DNA of 64,000 nt from Paenibacillus sp. UNC499MF (lineage in GTDB: Bacteria > Bacillota > Bacilli > Paenibacillales > NBRC-103111): contig NZ_FNVF01000001.1 of NCBI RefSeq assembly GCF_900107975.1, positions 683,895-747,894 of the forward strand. The letters are read 5' to 3'. Positions within the stretch are counted from its first letter, which is position 1. Each line of letters begins with the position of its first letter. A program made the position numbers and the translations under genes. This document shows positions 16,982 to 25,883 of this stretch, in pieces. A model generated the notes under the pieces. The model had not been told where the DNA came from. It ran no database searches and saw only the letters and a program-made list of their open reading frames with translations.

Positions 16982-17953
16982 CTACAGCGCTTTGCGGAAT
17001 TCTTCCGTCAGCAGCGGCACGACATCGAACAAGTCCCCGACGATCCCGTAGTCGGCGACTTTAAAGATCGGCGCCTCCGGGTCCTTGTTGATCGCGATGA
17101 TGACCCGCGATCCGCTCATCCCGGCCAGATGCTGGATGGCGCCGCTGATGCCGCATGCGATGTAAATCTCAGGCGTGACCACCTTACCGGTCTGCCCGAT
17201 CTGCATCGCATAGTCGCAGTACCCGGCGTCGCAGGCTCCGCGCGACGCCCCGACCGCACCCCCGAGCACGTCGGCAAGCTCTTCGAGCGGTTTGAAGCCG
17301 TCGGCGCTCTTGACGCCGCGCCCGCCGGAGATAACGACCTTGGCTTCGGCAAGGTCGATTTTGCCCGAGGTCTTCTGAACGACCTCGCGGATGACCGTAC
17401 GAAGGGAAGGAGCTTCGTACGCCACGTTTTCGACCACTGCCGGCGAACCTTCCGCGGAAGCGGGAGCGGCAATGTTGTTGGGCCGGACGGTGACGACCCA
17501 CGGAAAGGAGGTAAACGTTCTCTTCTCGAGCGCTTTACCCGCATAGATCGGACGCGTAAACACGGCTCTGCCGCCGTCCGATTCAACGGCCGTCACATCG
17601 GAGATCTGTCCGGCGCCGAGCAGGGACGCGATCTGCGGGGCAAGATCTTTACCGATGGCGGTGTGACCGAAAAGGACCGCGTCGGGCCCCGCCTGGCGGA
17701 TGATGGCGTGAAGCGCTTTGCCGTAAGCTTCCGGGTTGTAATTCTTGAGGTCGGCATGTTCGGTCACATAAACTTTCTCGACGCCGTAAGCGGCCAGTTC
17801 ATCCGCAAGGCCCGCCACGCCGGAGCCGATCAACGCGGCGAGAACGGAATCCCCTTCGGCGGCAGCCGCCTTCGCCGCGCCGATCGTTTCGAAAGAAACC
17901 TGACGCAGAGCGCCGCCTTTAGCTTCAGCTACAACCAGATATGTGTTGGACAT
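16982..17953 (-). CDS. etfA: Electron transfer flavoprotein subunit alpha
   Basis: EtfA with EtfB accepts electrons from acyl-CoA dehydrogenase and passes them to a membrane quinone oxidoreductase. The 323-residue product has the N-terminal ETF domain and the C-terminal FAD-binding domain with [64 protein letters not shown] and [25 protein letters not shown]. These match bacterial EtfA closely in length and order. It follows etfB by about 75 bp in a fadR-etfB-etfA operon and ends at a terminator. The likely electron acceptor, FadF, is encoded divergently a few kilobases away. Confidence 0.96.
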   Translation of the reverse strand: MSNTYLVVAEAKGGALRQVSFETIGAAKAAAAEGDSVLAALIGSGVAGLADELAAYGVEKVYVTEHADLKNYNPEAYGKALHAIIRQAGPDAVLFGHTAIGKDLAPQIASLLGAGQISDVTAVESDGGRAVFTRPIYAGKALEKRTFTSFPWVVTVRPNNIAAPASAEGSPAVVENVAYEAPSLRTVIREVVQKTSGKIDLAEAKVVISGGRGVKSADGFKPLEELADVLGGAVGASRGACDAGYCDYAMQIGQTGKVVTPEIYIACGISGAIQHLAGMSGSRVIIAINKDPEAPIFKVADYGIVGDLFDVVPLLTEEFRKAL

Positions 17954-18028
17954 GATTCAGTCGCCTCCTATAGACTCATAAAGGGAATAAGTGCGCAAAA
18001 AGTGACCGCGGAAAAATCATAGGACCGA

Positions 18029-18790
18029 TCAGATAACTTTGGCCTCCGTACGCAAAAGCTGCACAAGCTCCGCAGCCGTCTGAGCGGGCTCGCCTTTAAG
18101 CGTTCTTCCGGCTTTGCGCAGCGGCGGCAGGAACAGATCCACGCGTTCGGTGCGGGATTCCACAGAGCTAAGACCGATATCGTCCAGCGTGATTTCCCGG
18201 AACGGCTTCTTTTTGGCCTTCATAATTCCCTGGAGGGAAGGATAGCGCGGCTCGTTTAACCCCTGCTGGGCCGTGAAAAGTGCCGGAAGTGTCACTTCCG
18301 CCACTTCCAGGTCTCCTTCGGCGTCGCGGTGAACAACCGCTTTACCGCCGTCCAGCTCAAGCTTGGTGATCGAGCTGACGTGGGGGATACCCAGCAGGGT
18401 GGCCAGACGGACGGCCACCTGGCCGGCGCCGTTGTCGACGGAGAAGTTTCCGCCGAGAAGGAGGTCGTACGTTTCCTGCGAGAGAAAGGCGTGGAGCGCC
18501 TGAGCCACGGCATGCTCGTCACCGCCGATGCGCTCGTCGTTAATAAGGACGGCTTCGTCGGCTCCCATCGCCAGCGCGCTCCGCAGAGCTTCGGCGGCGC
18601 GTTCCGGTCCGGCGGAAACGACGACGACTTTGCCCCCCTGCTCGTCGCGGAGCTGAATTGCCTGCTCGACCGCGTATTCATCATAGGGGTTGATGACAAA
18701 TTTGACGCCATCCTCCGAAATTTGTCCGTTTTCAAGCACGATTTTTTCCTCGGTATCAAACGTTTGCTTCAGCAGCACGATAATGTCCAT
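18029..18790 (-). CDS. etfB: Electron transfer flavoprotein subunit beta
   Basis: The 253-residue protein shows the EtfB pattern: an N-terminal VLLKQTFDTEEKI, NPYDEYAVEQAIQLRDEQGG, then VVSAGPERAAEALRSALAMGADEAVLI for AMP binding and a C-terminal recognition region before FREITLDDIGL. It binds AMP and partners EtfA. The AGGAAGGGG ribosome binding site lies 8-10 bp from the ATG. It lies between fadR (55 bp upstream) and etfA, the same order as the end of the B. subtilis lcfA-fadR-fadB-etfB-etfA operon, but with the lcfA and fadB functions moved elsewhere. Confidence 0.96.
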   Translation of the reverse strand: MDIIVLLKQTFDTEEKIVLENGQISEDGVKFVINPYDEYAVEQAIQLRDEQGGKVVVVSAGPERAAEALRSALAMGADEAVLINDERIGGDEHAVAQALHAFLSQETYDLLLGGNFSVDNGAGQVAVRLATLLGIPHVSSITKLELDGGKAVVHRDAEGDLEVAEVTLPALFTAQQGLNEPRYPSLQGIMKAKKKPFREITLDDIGLSSVESRTERVDLFLPPLRKAGRTLKGEPAQTAAELVQLLRTEAKVI

Positions 18791-18845
18791 CGCTGTTGTC
18801 CCCTTCCTCTATTGAAAATGAATATCCTCTATGGATAACCGGCTC

Positions 18846-19430
18846 TTAAGCCTGAATTCCCTGAAGAAAGAACTGCACGGTGCCGTCCACTTGGGCGGAC
18901 AACGAATATTTGCGTCCCGAAATAAGCCAGGAGGTAACAACTTCATCCATCGCCCCGAACAACAGCAGACGGGTAAGTTTGACATCAAGATCGGCCCGGA
19001 ACAACTTTTCTTCCACGCCCCGCACAAGAAGCTTCTCGATTAATTCAATATACGGTTTAACGGCTTTTCCTATTTCTTTGCGAAGCTCAAGTGAACTTTG
19101 CCGCAGCTCGATTTGAGTGACGAAGGCGAGATCGACGTTATTTTCCAGCTCCGTGTAATGAATTTCGCAAACTTTGCGGAGCGCTTCCTTGACGCCGGTG
19201 GTCTGCTCGATGTGCATATGAAACTTGTCTACAAGCTCTCCGAGCTTCTCGCGGAACAAGGAGATAAGAATATCCTCCTTTCTTTTGAAGTACAAATAAA
19301 TCGTACCGTCCGCGACGCCGGCGGCTTTGGCAATCTTGGAAACCTGAGAGCGGTGAAACCCGTGTTCGGCGAATACTTTCAGCGCTGCTTCGAGAATTAA
19401 ATCATATTTTTCTTTTTTTTTGCTTGTCAT
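18846..19430 (-). CDS. fadR: TetR-family repressor of fatty-acid degradation genes
   Basis: The 194-residue protein aligns from memory with B. subtilis FadR (YsiA): an N-terminal TetR helix-turn-helix with SQVSKIAKAAGVADGTIYLYFKRKEDILISLFREK, then the QIELRQSSLELRKEIGKAVKPYI and DEVVTSWLISGRKYSL regions of the ligand-binding domain. FadR is displaced from DNA by long-chain acyl-CoA. It heads the etfBA operon and is divergent from fadF. A perfect FadR-type palindrome lies between the promoter and this gene, so autoregulation is likely. Orthology to FadR, not merely a TetR family label, is supported by the operator and the surrounding fad genes. Confidence 0.93.
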   Translation of the reverse strand: MTSKKKEKYDLILEAALKVFAEHGFHRSQVSKIAKAAGVADGTIYLYFKRKEDILISLFREKLGELVDKFHMHIEQTTGVKEALRKVCEIHYTELENNVDLAFVTQIELRQSSLELRKEIGKAVKPYIELIEKLLVRGVEEKLFRADLDVKLTRLLLFGAMDEVVTSWLISGRKYSLSAQVDGTVQFFLQGIQA

Positions 19431-19465
19431 GGAATCACCCCGGTGCTAAAATACGAATTAAATAG

Positions 19466-19483
19466 TGAATGAATACTCATTCA
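19466..19483. promoter_or_regulatory. FadR operator
   Basis: TGAATGAATACTCATTCA contains perfect inverted 7-bp arms TGAATGA/TCATTCA and matches the known Bacillus FadR box pattern TGAATGANTANTCATTCA. It lies just downstream of the predicted minus-strand transcription start, where bound FadR would block fadR-etfBA. It may also affect the divergent fadF unit. Confidence 0.88.
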
Positions 19484-19495
19484 TTTTCTACAGCC

Positions 19496-19524
19496 ATCAT
19501 AAAATAGATCCAGGGCAATGTCAA
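19496..19524 (-). promoter_or_regulatory. Promoter of the fadR-etfB-etfA operon
   Basis: On the minus strand a perfect -35 TTGACA (19524-19519) and -10 TATGAT (19501-19496) are 17 bp apart. The predicted start near 19489 lies a few bases before the FadR box. Confidence 0.8.
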
Positions 19525-19577
19525 TGACCGAATGGCCCGCCGTTAAGGCGAAGCTCCGAGGTTAGGGCACCACGAGT

Positions 19578-19619
19578 AAAGCATGATAGATCCGAACGTT
19601 AGTCAGGAGAACATGCTTT
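19578..19619 (+). promoter_or_regulatory. Inverted repeat in the fadF leader
   Basis: AAAGCATG and CATGCTTT are perfect 8-bp arms separated by 26 bases, followed by TTTATTTG. It could be a weak terminator, an attenuator or a protein site ahead of fadF. Confidence 0.35.
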
Positions 19620-19648
19620 TATTTGCCTGGATGATGTAAACGCTTTAT

Positions 19649-21868
19649 ATGGTGGAAGTGATAAAAGATGTTAAGCATCCGAGAAAGGGGTTGTTTCCGG
19701 TGCTGGGAGCGATCGTGCAGTTGATTCTGTTTCTGGGCGTGACGGGACTCGGCGTTTACCTGTTCGCTAAGGCGGTATACCACCGTTATTCCTATGTAAT
19801 GCTCGGACAGCCGGTGAACTGGGGAGAACAGATCGGGGAGAGGCTGAAAGATTTCGCCGTTCAAGTGTTCGGCCAGACGAAACTGCTCAAGGACAAGAAA
19901 AGCGGCATTATGCACATCGTCATTTTTTACGGATTCATTATTCTTCAGTTCGGCGCGCTGGACATTATCGTCAAAGGGCTTTCCGGCCACGGGCTGCCGC
20001 TTCCCGGTTACGAAGCTTTCGGTCTGATCCAGGAAATCACGGTAGCGGCCATTCTGATCTCGATGGGTTACGCAGCGTACCGCCGGTACGGAGAGAAGCT
20101 GAAACGGCTGAAGAGAGGATGGAAGCCGAGCCTGGTCGTCTACTTTATTTTCAGCCTGATGTTTTCGGTTCTGCTCACGCTTGCTTTCGACCGGATCCGG
20201 GAAGGATTGGAGCCTTCCGCTATGGCGCCCCTCTCATCCGTGCTGGCCTCCGCGTTCGGATGGATGCCTCTCGGGGCGGCCGCCGCTTTGTATCACGTGT
20301 TCTGGTGGGCGCATCTGCTTATTCTGCTGGCTTTTCTGGTTTACGTGCCGCAGTCCAAGCATTTTCATCTCCTTACGGCACCCCTTAACATTTTGCTGAA
20401 AAGACGGGAACCTGCCGGACGGCTGCGGAAGCTGGACCTGGAAGATGAGGAGGCGGAATCGTTCGGGCTGGGTAAGATCGAAGACCTGACCCGGAAGCAG
20501 ATGCTCGATCTGTATGCCTGCGTGGAATGCGGGCGCTGCACCAACGTCTGTCCGGCCTCCGGCACCGGTAAAATGCTTTCGCCGATGCACATGATCGTGA
20601 AGCTGCGCGATCACCTGACGGAGAAGGGGGCTGCGGTTACAAGCAAATCCCCTTGGGTGCCCGCTTTTGCTTTTGGGGAAAGTACGGTTCACGAAATGAA
20701 TGCGGAAGGCCGCGAGCCGGGCGCCTGGAACGGTTCGGGCATTACCGATATCGCTCCGACGATGGATGCGCAGAAGCATTCCTGGGTAACGACGGACAAA
20801 AAGCCGGAGGAAATGGAGCTGGTCGGCGACGTGATGACCGAAGAGGAAATCTGGTCCTGCACGACGTGCCGCAACTGCGAAGACCAGTGTCCGGTAGCAA
20901 ACGAGCATGTCGACAAAATCGTCGATTTGCGCAGGCATCTCGTTCTCATGCAGGGCTCCATGCCGCATGACGGGCAGCGGGCCATGCAGAACATCGAGCG
21001 CCAGGGCAACCCGTGGGGGATTTCTCGAAACGACCGGGCCAAGTGGGTGCAGGAAATCGATCCGGAAGGCGAACTCCACGTTCCGACGGTCAAAGAAAAC
21101 GCGGAATTCGACCTCTTGTTCTTCGTCGGTTCGATGGGCTCCTACGATAACCGGAGCCGCAAAATCACGCGTTCCCTCGTCCGCCTGATGAATGAAGCGA
21201 ACGTTAATTTCGCCATTCTCGGCAATGAAGAGAAAAATTCTGGGGATACTCCGAGGCGCCTGGGGAACGAATTTTTATTCCAGCAGCTCTGCGAGGAAAA
21301 TATTAAAACGTTCCGGAAATACGGAGTGCGCAAAATCGTGACTGCCTGCCCCCATACGTACAACACGTTGAAGAACGAATATCCCGAATTCGGGCTGGAA
21401 GCCGAGGTTCTTCACCATACGGAACTTCTGGATGAACTGGTCCGCACCGGAAAGCTGACTCCGAGCCATGAGGTGAACGAACGGATCACGTATCACGATT
21501 CGTGTTACCTCGGCCGTTACAATAACGTCTACGATCAGCCCCGCAATGTGCTCAAAGCGATTCCCGGCGTGGAACTGGTCGAAATGACCCGCTCCCGTGA
21601 GAACGGAATGTGCTGCGGCGCGGGCGGAGGCATGATGTGGATGGAGGAAACGGCCGGCAAGAGAGTCAACCTGGCCCGGACCGAGCAGGCGCTGGAGGTT
21701 AACCCGACGGTGATTTCATCGGCTTGTCCGTACTGCCTGACCATGATGGAAGACGGCACGAAAATGAAAGAAGCCGAAGAAACGGTCAAAGCCCGGGATA
21801 TCGCAGAACTACTCGAAGAATCCGTATTTGGTGCCAAGGCACCGGCGCCGTTCCAAACCGTTTCGTAA
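19649..21868 (+). CDS. fadF: Membrane Fe-S oxidoreductase linking ETF to quinone (FadF-like)
   Basis: The 739-residue protein has about five or six N-terminal membrane helices (residues 10-260, with heme-type His residues), two ferredoxin clusters in CVECGRCTNVCPASGTGK and CTTCRNCEDQCPVANEH, and two C-terminal CCG-type domains (ACPHTYNTLKNEYPEFG; YHDSCYLGRYNNVYDQPR then MCCGAGGGMMWMEE), as in heterodisulfide-reductase-like FadF/YwjF. It probably oxidises reduced ETF and reduces quinone. The start is uncertain: ATG 19649 lacks a clear ribosome binding site, while GTG 19700 follows GAAAGGGG. It leads the fadFNA unit. Confidence 0.9.
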   Translation: MVEVIKDVKHPRKGLFPVLGAIVQLILFLGVTGLGVYLFAKAVYHRYSYVMLGQPVNWGEQIGERLKDFAVQVFGQTKLLKDKKSGIMHIVIFYGFIILQFGALDIIVKGLSGHGLPLPGYEAFGLIQEITVAAILISMGYAAYRRYGEKLKRLKRGWKPSLVVYFIFSLMFSVLLTLAFDRIREGLEPSAMAPLSSVLASAFGWMPLGAAAALYHVFWWAHLLILLAFLVYVPQSKHFHLLTAPLNILLKRREPAGRLRKLDLEDEEAESFGLGKIEDLTRKQMLDLYACVECGRCTNVCPASGTGKMLSPMHMIVKLRDHLTEKGAAVTSKSPWVPAFAFGESTVHEMNAEGREPGAWNGSGITDIAPTMDAQKHSWVTTDKKPEEMELVGDVMTEEEIWSCTTCRNCEDQCPVANEHVDKIVDLRRHLVLMQGSMPHDGQRAMQNIERQGNPWGISRNDRAKWVQEIDPEGELHVPTVKENAEFDLLFFVGSMGSYDNRSRKITRSLVRLMNEANVNFAILGNEEKNSGDTPRRLGNEFLFQQLCEENIKTFRKYGVRKIVTACPHTYNTLKNEYPEFGLEAEVLHHTELLDELVRTGKLTPSHEVNERITYHDSCYLGRYNNVYDQPRNVLKAIPGVELVEMTRSRENGMCCGAGGGMMWMEETAGKRVNLARTEQALEVNPTVISSACPYCLTMMEDGTKMKEAEETVKARDIAELLEESVFGAKAPAPFQTVS

Positions 21869-21914
21869 GCAAAAAGCGGCCGGACGGCAGATGAAGATCA
21901 GGAGGGAATGCGAC

Positions 21915-24314
21915 ATGGCGAATCAGATTCAAAAAGCGGCCGTTATCGGCTCCGGCGTGATGGGGGCGGCCATTGCGGCACATCTGGCGGGTGCGGGTAT
22001 TTCGTGCCTGCTGCTGGATATTGTTCCGACGGCTTTGACGGACGACGAAGCGAAAAAGGGCCTGACCCTGGAGCAGCCGCAGGTGAGAAACCGTCTGGCG
22101 GCGGGAGCGGTCGAGAGGCTGAAGAAAACGAACCCGGCTCCGCTGTACAGCGAAGCGTTTGCGTCACGCATCACACCCGGAAACCTGGAAGACGATCTGG
22201 CCAAATTGGCGGACGCCGACTGGATTATCGAGGTAGTCGTGGAACGCCTGGACGTGAAGAAGCAGCTCTTAGCCCGGATCGAGAAGGTATGGAAACCCGG
22301 AACGATCGTTTCGTCCAACACGTCCGGAATTTCTATTGAAGCGATGGCGGAAGACTGCGGTCCGGAATTCAAGCGGCACTTTTTAGGCACTCATTTCTTT
22401 AATCCGCCGAGATACATGAAGCTGCTTGAAATCATTCCGGGAGAATCTACCGATCCCGAAATCCTCCGTTTTATGGCTGATTTCTGCGAGAAGAGGCTCG
22501 GAAAAGGCGTCGTAACCGCCAAGGATACGCCGAATTTTATCGCCAACCGGATCGGCACGTACGGGCTGCTCGTCACCCTCCGGGAAATGCTGGAGAAAGG
22601 CTATACCGTAGAAGAGGTCGATGCCGTCACGGGGCCTGCGCTCGGCCGTCCGAAAAGCGCCACGTTCCGCACGCTGGATCTCGTCGGACTGGATACTTTC
22701 GTTCACGTAGCAAGGAATGTTTACGACCTGGTCGATAACGAAGCGGAGAAAACGGTTTTTGACGTTCCTGCTGCGCTGAAGAGCATGGTGGAGCGGGGAT
22801 GGATCGGCGAGAAGAAGGGCCAAGGTTTTTACAAGAAAATAAAAAATGAAAAAGGGAAAGAAATCCAGGCCCTGAATCTCGGGACCATGGAATACGCACC
22901 GTCGCGGAAAGTTACCTCTGCGTCTCTGGAAGCGGCCAAGAATGCGAAAGGTACCGCGGGCAAAGTCAAAGCGCTGCTCTCGGTCCCGGACAAATATTCC
23001 GAGCTGGCCTGGAGTGTAGTCAAACCCGTCCTGCTTTATTCGGCCGATAGACTGGGAGAAATCGCCGATTCCATCGTGGAAATCGACAACGCGATGAAGT
23101 GGGGCTTCAACTGGGAGCTGGGGCCGTTCGAGCTGTGGGACGTCATCGGACTGGAGCGCTCCGTCAAAAGAATGGAAGGGGAAGGAGACACCGTTCCCGC
23201 CTGGGTGAAGGAATGGCTCGCGGCCGGACATACCGGTTTCTACGAAAAACGAGAAGGCGCGACGTTCTATTACAACCGGGGCGCGTATAAGGAAGTCGAC
23301 ACGCGTCCGGAGCATATCTCGCTAAAAACGCTTAAGCAGCAAAATAAAGTGATTTTAAGCAACAGCGGCGCGAGTCTGATCGACATCGGAGACGGCGTGG
23401 CCTGTCTGGAGTTTCATTCGCCGAACAATGCGATCGGCGCCGATATTTTGACGATGGTGCAGAAAAGCACGGAAGAAGTGAGGCGCAATTACCGGGGGCT
23501 GGTCCTCGCCAACGAAGGGCGCCACTTCTGTGTGGGCGCGAATGTGATGATCCTGCTTATGGAAGCGCAGGACGGGGAGTGGGATGAGGTAGACAGCATC
23601 ATCCGCCTGTTCCAGAACTCCATGATGACGCTGAAAAAACTGGAGAAGCCGGTCGTCGCCGCTCCTCACAGCATGACGCTCGGCGGCGGTGTCGAAGCGT
23701 GCCTGCCGGCCGATCGGATTATTTTCTCGCCGGAAACGTATTTCGGCCTGGTTGAGGTCGGCGTCGGCGTTATTCCGGCCGGGGGCGGCTGCAAGGAAAT
23801 GGCGCTGCGGAGCAGCCAGCTTGCTGCGGGCAATCCCGATGTGGACCTTCAGCCGTATATTAACCATTACTTTGAAACGATCGGAATGGCGAAGGTGTCC
23901 GGCAGCGGCTACGATACGAAGCGGCTCGGCTATATGGGCCCGAAAGATTCCGTCGTTCTGAACGGCGATCACCGGATTTATACCGCCAAGCAGGCGGTGC
24001 TGGCCATGGAACGCGAAGGGTATGTGCTTCCGCAGGAGGAGAAGATCCGGGTCGTCGGCGACAGCGGCAAAGCGGTGCTGCAAATCGCCTCGTATACGAT
24101 GAAGCTCGGCGGCTATATCAGCGATCACGATCAGCTTATCGCGAATAAACTGGCGCACGTGCTGGCGGGCGGAGATGTTCCGGCGGGGAGAATGGTGACG
24201 GAGCAGTATATGCTGGATCTGGAGCGCGAGGCGTTCCTGAGCCTGTGCGGCGAACCGAAAACCCAGCAGCGGATGCAGCACATGCTGTCCAAAGGCAAGC
24301 CGCTGCGCAACTAA
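21915..24314 (+). CDS. fadN: 3-hydroxyacyl-CoA dehydrogenase/enoyl-CoA hydratase, fused
   Basis: The roughly 799-residue protein matches FadN (YusL). An N-terminal NAD-binding motif AVIGSGVMGAAIAAHLAGAG begins the dehydrogenase half, with THFFNPPRYMKLLEIIPGE and DTPNFIANRIGTYG typical of the family. The C-terminal half (about 510-700) has the crotonase fold with GLVLANEGRHFCVGANVMILL and a second conserved loop PHSMTLGGGVEACLPADRI. It carries out hydration and NAD-dependent oxidation in beta-oxidation. ATG 21915 follows AGGAGGGA by seven bases. It sits between fadF and fadA with short gaps, as in the B. subtilis fadNAE operon. Confidence 0.95.
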   Translation: MANQIQKAAVIGSGVMGAAIAAHLAGAGISCLLLDIVPTALTDDEAKKGLTLEQPQVRNRLAAGAVERLKKTNPAPLYSEAFASRITPGNLEDDLAKLADADWIIEVVVERLDVKKQLLARIEKVWKPGTIVSSNTSGISIEAMAEDCGPEFKRHFLGTHFFNPPRYMKLLEIIPGESTDPEILRFMADFCEKRLGKGVVTAKDTPNFIANRIGTYGLLVTLREMLEKGYTVEEVDAVTGPALGRPKSATFRTLDLVGLDTFVHVARNVYDLVDNEAEKTVFDVPAALKSMVERGWIGEKKGQGFYKKIKNEKGKEIQALNLGTMEYAPSRKVTSASLEAAKNAKGTAGKVKALLSVPDKYSELAWSVVKPVLLYSADRLGEIADSIVEIDNAMKWGFNWELGPFELWDVIGLERSVKRMEGEGDTVPAWVKEWLAAGHTGFYEKREGATFYYNRGAYKEVDTRPEHISLKTLKQQNKVILSNSGASLIDIGDGVACLEFHSPNNAIGADILTMVQKSTEEVRRNYRGLVLANEGRHFCVGANVMILLMEAQDGEWDEVDSIIRLFQNSMMTLKKLEKPVVAAPHSMTLGGGVEACLPADRIIFSPETYFGLVEVGVGVIPAGGGCKEMALRSSQLAAGNPDVDLQPYINHYFETIGMAKVSGSGYDTKRLGYMGPKDSVVLNGDHRIYTAKQAVLAMEREGYVLPQEEKIRVVGDSGKAVLQIASYTMKLGGYISDHDQLIANKLAHVLAGGDVPAGRMVTEQYMLDLEREAFLSLCGEPKTQQRMQHMLSKGKPLRN

Positions 24315-24341
24315 TTCAGGACGAAGCGAGGGGAGAACACA

Positions 24342-25526
24342 ATGAAAGAAGCGGTCATTGTATCGATAGTACGCACTCCGGCAGGCAAAGCGAAGAAAGG
24401 CAGCCTTGCCCAGACGAGGGCCGAAGATCTCGGACGGATCGTCCTGGAGGAGGCGGTAAGACGGGCGCCGGGACTGCGCAAGGAAGACGTGGAGGACATC
24501 ATCATCGGCTGTGCGATGCCGGAAGGCGAGCAGGGGCTGAACTTCGCCAGGACGATGGCCCTGTACGCGGGCTTCCCGGCAGCGGTTCCGGCCGTCACGA
24601 TCAACCGGTTCTGCTCGTCCGGCCTTCAGTCCATCGCCTACGCGGCGGAGAGGATCATGCTCGGGCATGCGGACGTGATTATTGCCGGAGGCGTGGAAAG
24701 CATGAGCCATGTGCCCATGACGGGATTCAAGCTGTCGCCGCATCCGAAGCTGGCCGTGGAGATGCCGGAGGTCTACATGGGCATGGGGCACACGGCGGAG
24801 AACGTTGCGCAGCGGTTCGGCATCTCCCGCGAGGATCAGGACGCCTTTGCGGCGGAGAGCCACCGCAAGGCGGCGGCCGCGATTGCCGCAGGCCGGCTCA
24901 AGGCGGAGATCGTTCCCGTCGAGACGAGCGTGAAAGGGGTGGATGCCGGCGGCAAGCGCTGGGAGAAGCCGGTCGTGCTCGATACGGACGAAGGCGTCCG
25001 TGCCGATACGACAACGGAAGTGCTCGCGAAGCTGCGTCCCGCCTTTGCGCTGAGAGGCAGCGTAACGGCCGGCAATGCCTCGCAGACGAGCGACGGGGCG
25101 GCGGCGGCCGTGCTCATGAGCCGCGAGCGCGCGGAGGAGCTGGGGCTGACGCCGCTTGCGGCATTCCGCTCCTTCGCACTGGCGGGCGTAGCGCCCGAGA
25201 TCATGGGCGTAGGGCCGGTCGAAGCGATTCCGAAGGCGCTGAAGCAGGCCGGGATCACGCAGGATCAGGTGGACTTGTACGAGATCAACGAAGCGTTCGC
25301 TTCCCAGTGCGTGCACATTATCCGCGAGCTGAAGCTGGACGAAGCGAAGGTGAACGTGAACGGGGGCGCCATCGCGCTCGGTCATCCACTGGGATGTACG
25401 GGCACGAAGCTGACGGCCAGTCTCGTTCACGAACTGAGACGCAGAGGCGGCGGTTACGGAGTCGTGTCGATGTGCATCGGCGGCGGCATGGGAGCGGCAG
25501 GCGTGTTTGAAGTGTACGGCGGGTAA
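24342..25526 (+). CDS. fadA: Acetyl-CoA C-acyltransferase (3-ketoacyl-CoA thiolase)
   Basis: This enzyme releases acetyl-CoA in the last step of each beta-oxidation cycle. The 394-residue protein has the thiolase nucleophile Cys in [22 protein letters not shown] (about residue 91), the [19 protein letters not shown] loop, the second-half motif [19 protein letters not shown] with the catalytic His, and [17 protein letters not shown] with the second catalytic Cys. The start has AGGGGAGAA upstream and a 27-bp gap from fadN. High local GC makes long open frames on the other strand, which I regard as spurious. Confidence 0.96.
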   Translation: MKEAVIVSIVRTPAGKAKKGSLAQTRAEDLGRIVLEEAVRRAPGLRKEDVEDIIIGCAMPEGEQGLNFARTMALYAGFPAAVPAVTINRFCSSGLQSIAYAAERIMLGHADVIIAGGVESMSHVPMTGFKLSPHPKLAVEMPEVYMGMGHTAENVAQRFGISREDQDAFAAESHRKAAAAIAAGRLKAEIVPVETSVKGVDAGGKRWEKPVVLDTDEGVRADTTTEVLAKLRPAFALRGSVTAGNASQTSDGAAAAVLMSRERAEELGLTPLAAFRSFALAGVAPEIMGVGPVEAIPKALKQAGITQDQVDLYEINEAFASQCVHIIRELKLDEAKVNVNGGAIALGHPLGCTGTKLTASLVHELRRRGGGYGVVSMCIGGGMGAAGVFEVYGG

Positions 25527-25559
25527 GTTCCGCACCGCGCGAAGCTCCCAGCGCTCGGT

Positions 25560-25700
25560 GCTCGGCGTTACATGACGGTGGTCAACCAGAGCCGGCGTTC
25601 TCGGGGCGCCTCGGCGTCTAGCTCGTTATGCCGGTCGCTGGCAGCAGCCGGGGCGCTCGGCGTCATACGCCCATCCCGGGGACGGCCGCGCTCCGAGAAC
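25560..25700. repeat. GC-rich imperfect tandem repeats between fadA and fadE
   Basis: CTCGGCGT recurs at 25561, 25610 and 25656, about 47 bp apart, inside partly similar units that end GCCGGGGCGC-like. I see no gene in 25527-25883. A possible -10 TATAAA is at 25755-25760. Confidence 0.4.
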
Positions 25701-25883
25701 CGGACGCGGCGGGAAATATGAAGATGAGGGGCCGTGGTGCACTCCTTACAAGGCTATAAATGAACATACCTCCATGCGCGCATGCAGGCTACCGGTCCGT
25801 AAAACGGACGGCCGTAAGCGGCGGAAACCGGATATGAAGCAAGCTTATCTTCGCATATGAATCCATTAAAGGAGAGATTGCAC

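Noticed and set aside
23355..25535. Long minus-strand open frame opposite fadN and fadA
   Set aside because: Its residues are dominated by Arg, His and Ala, it mirrors the codon pattern of the genuine fad genes, and it shows no domain.
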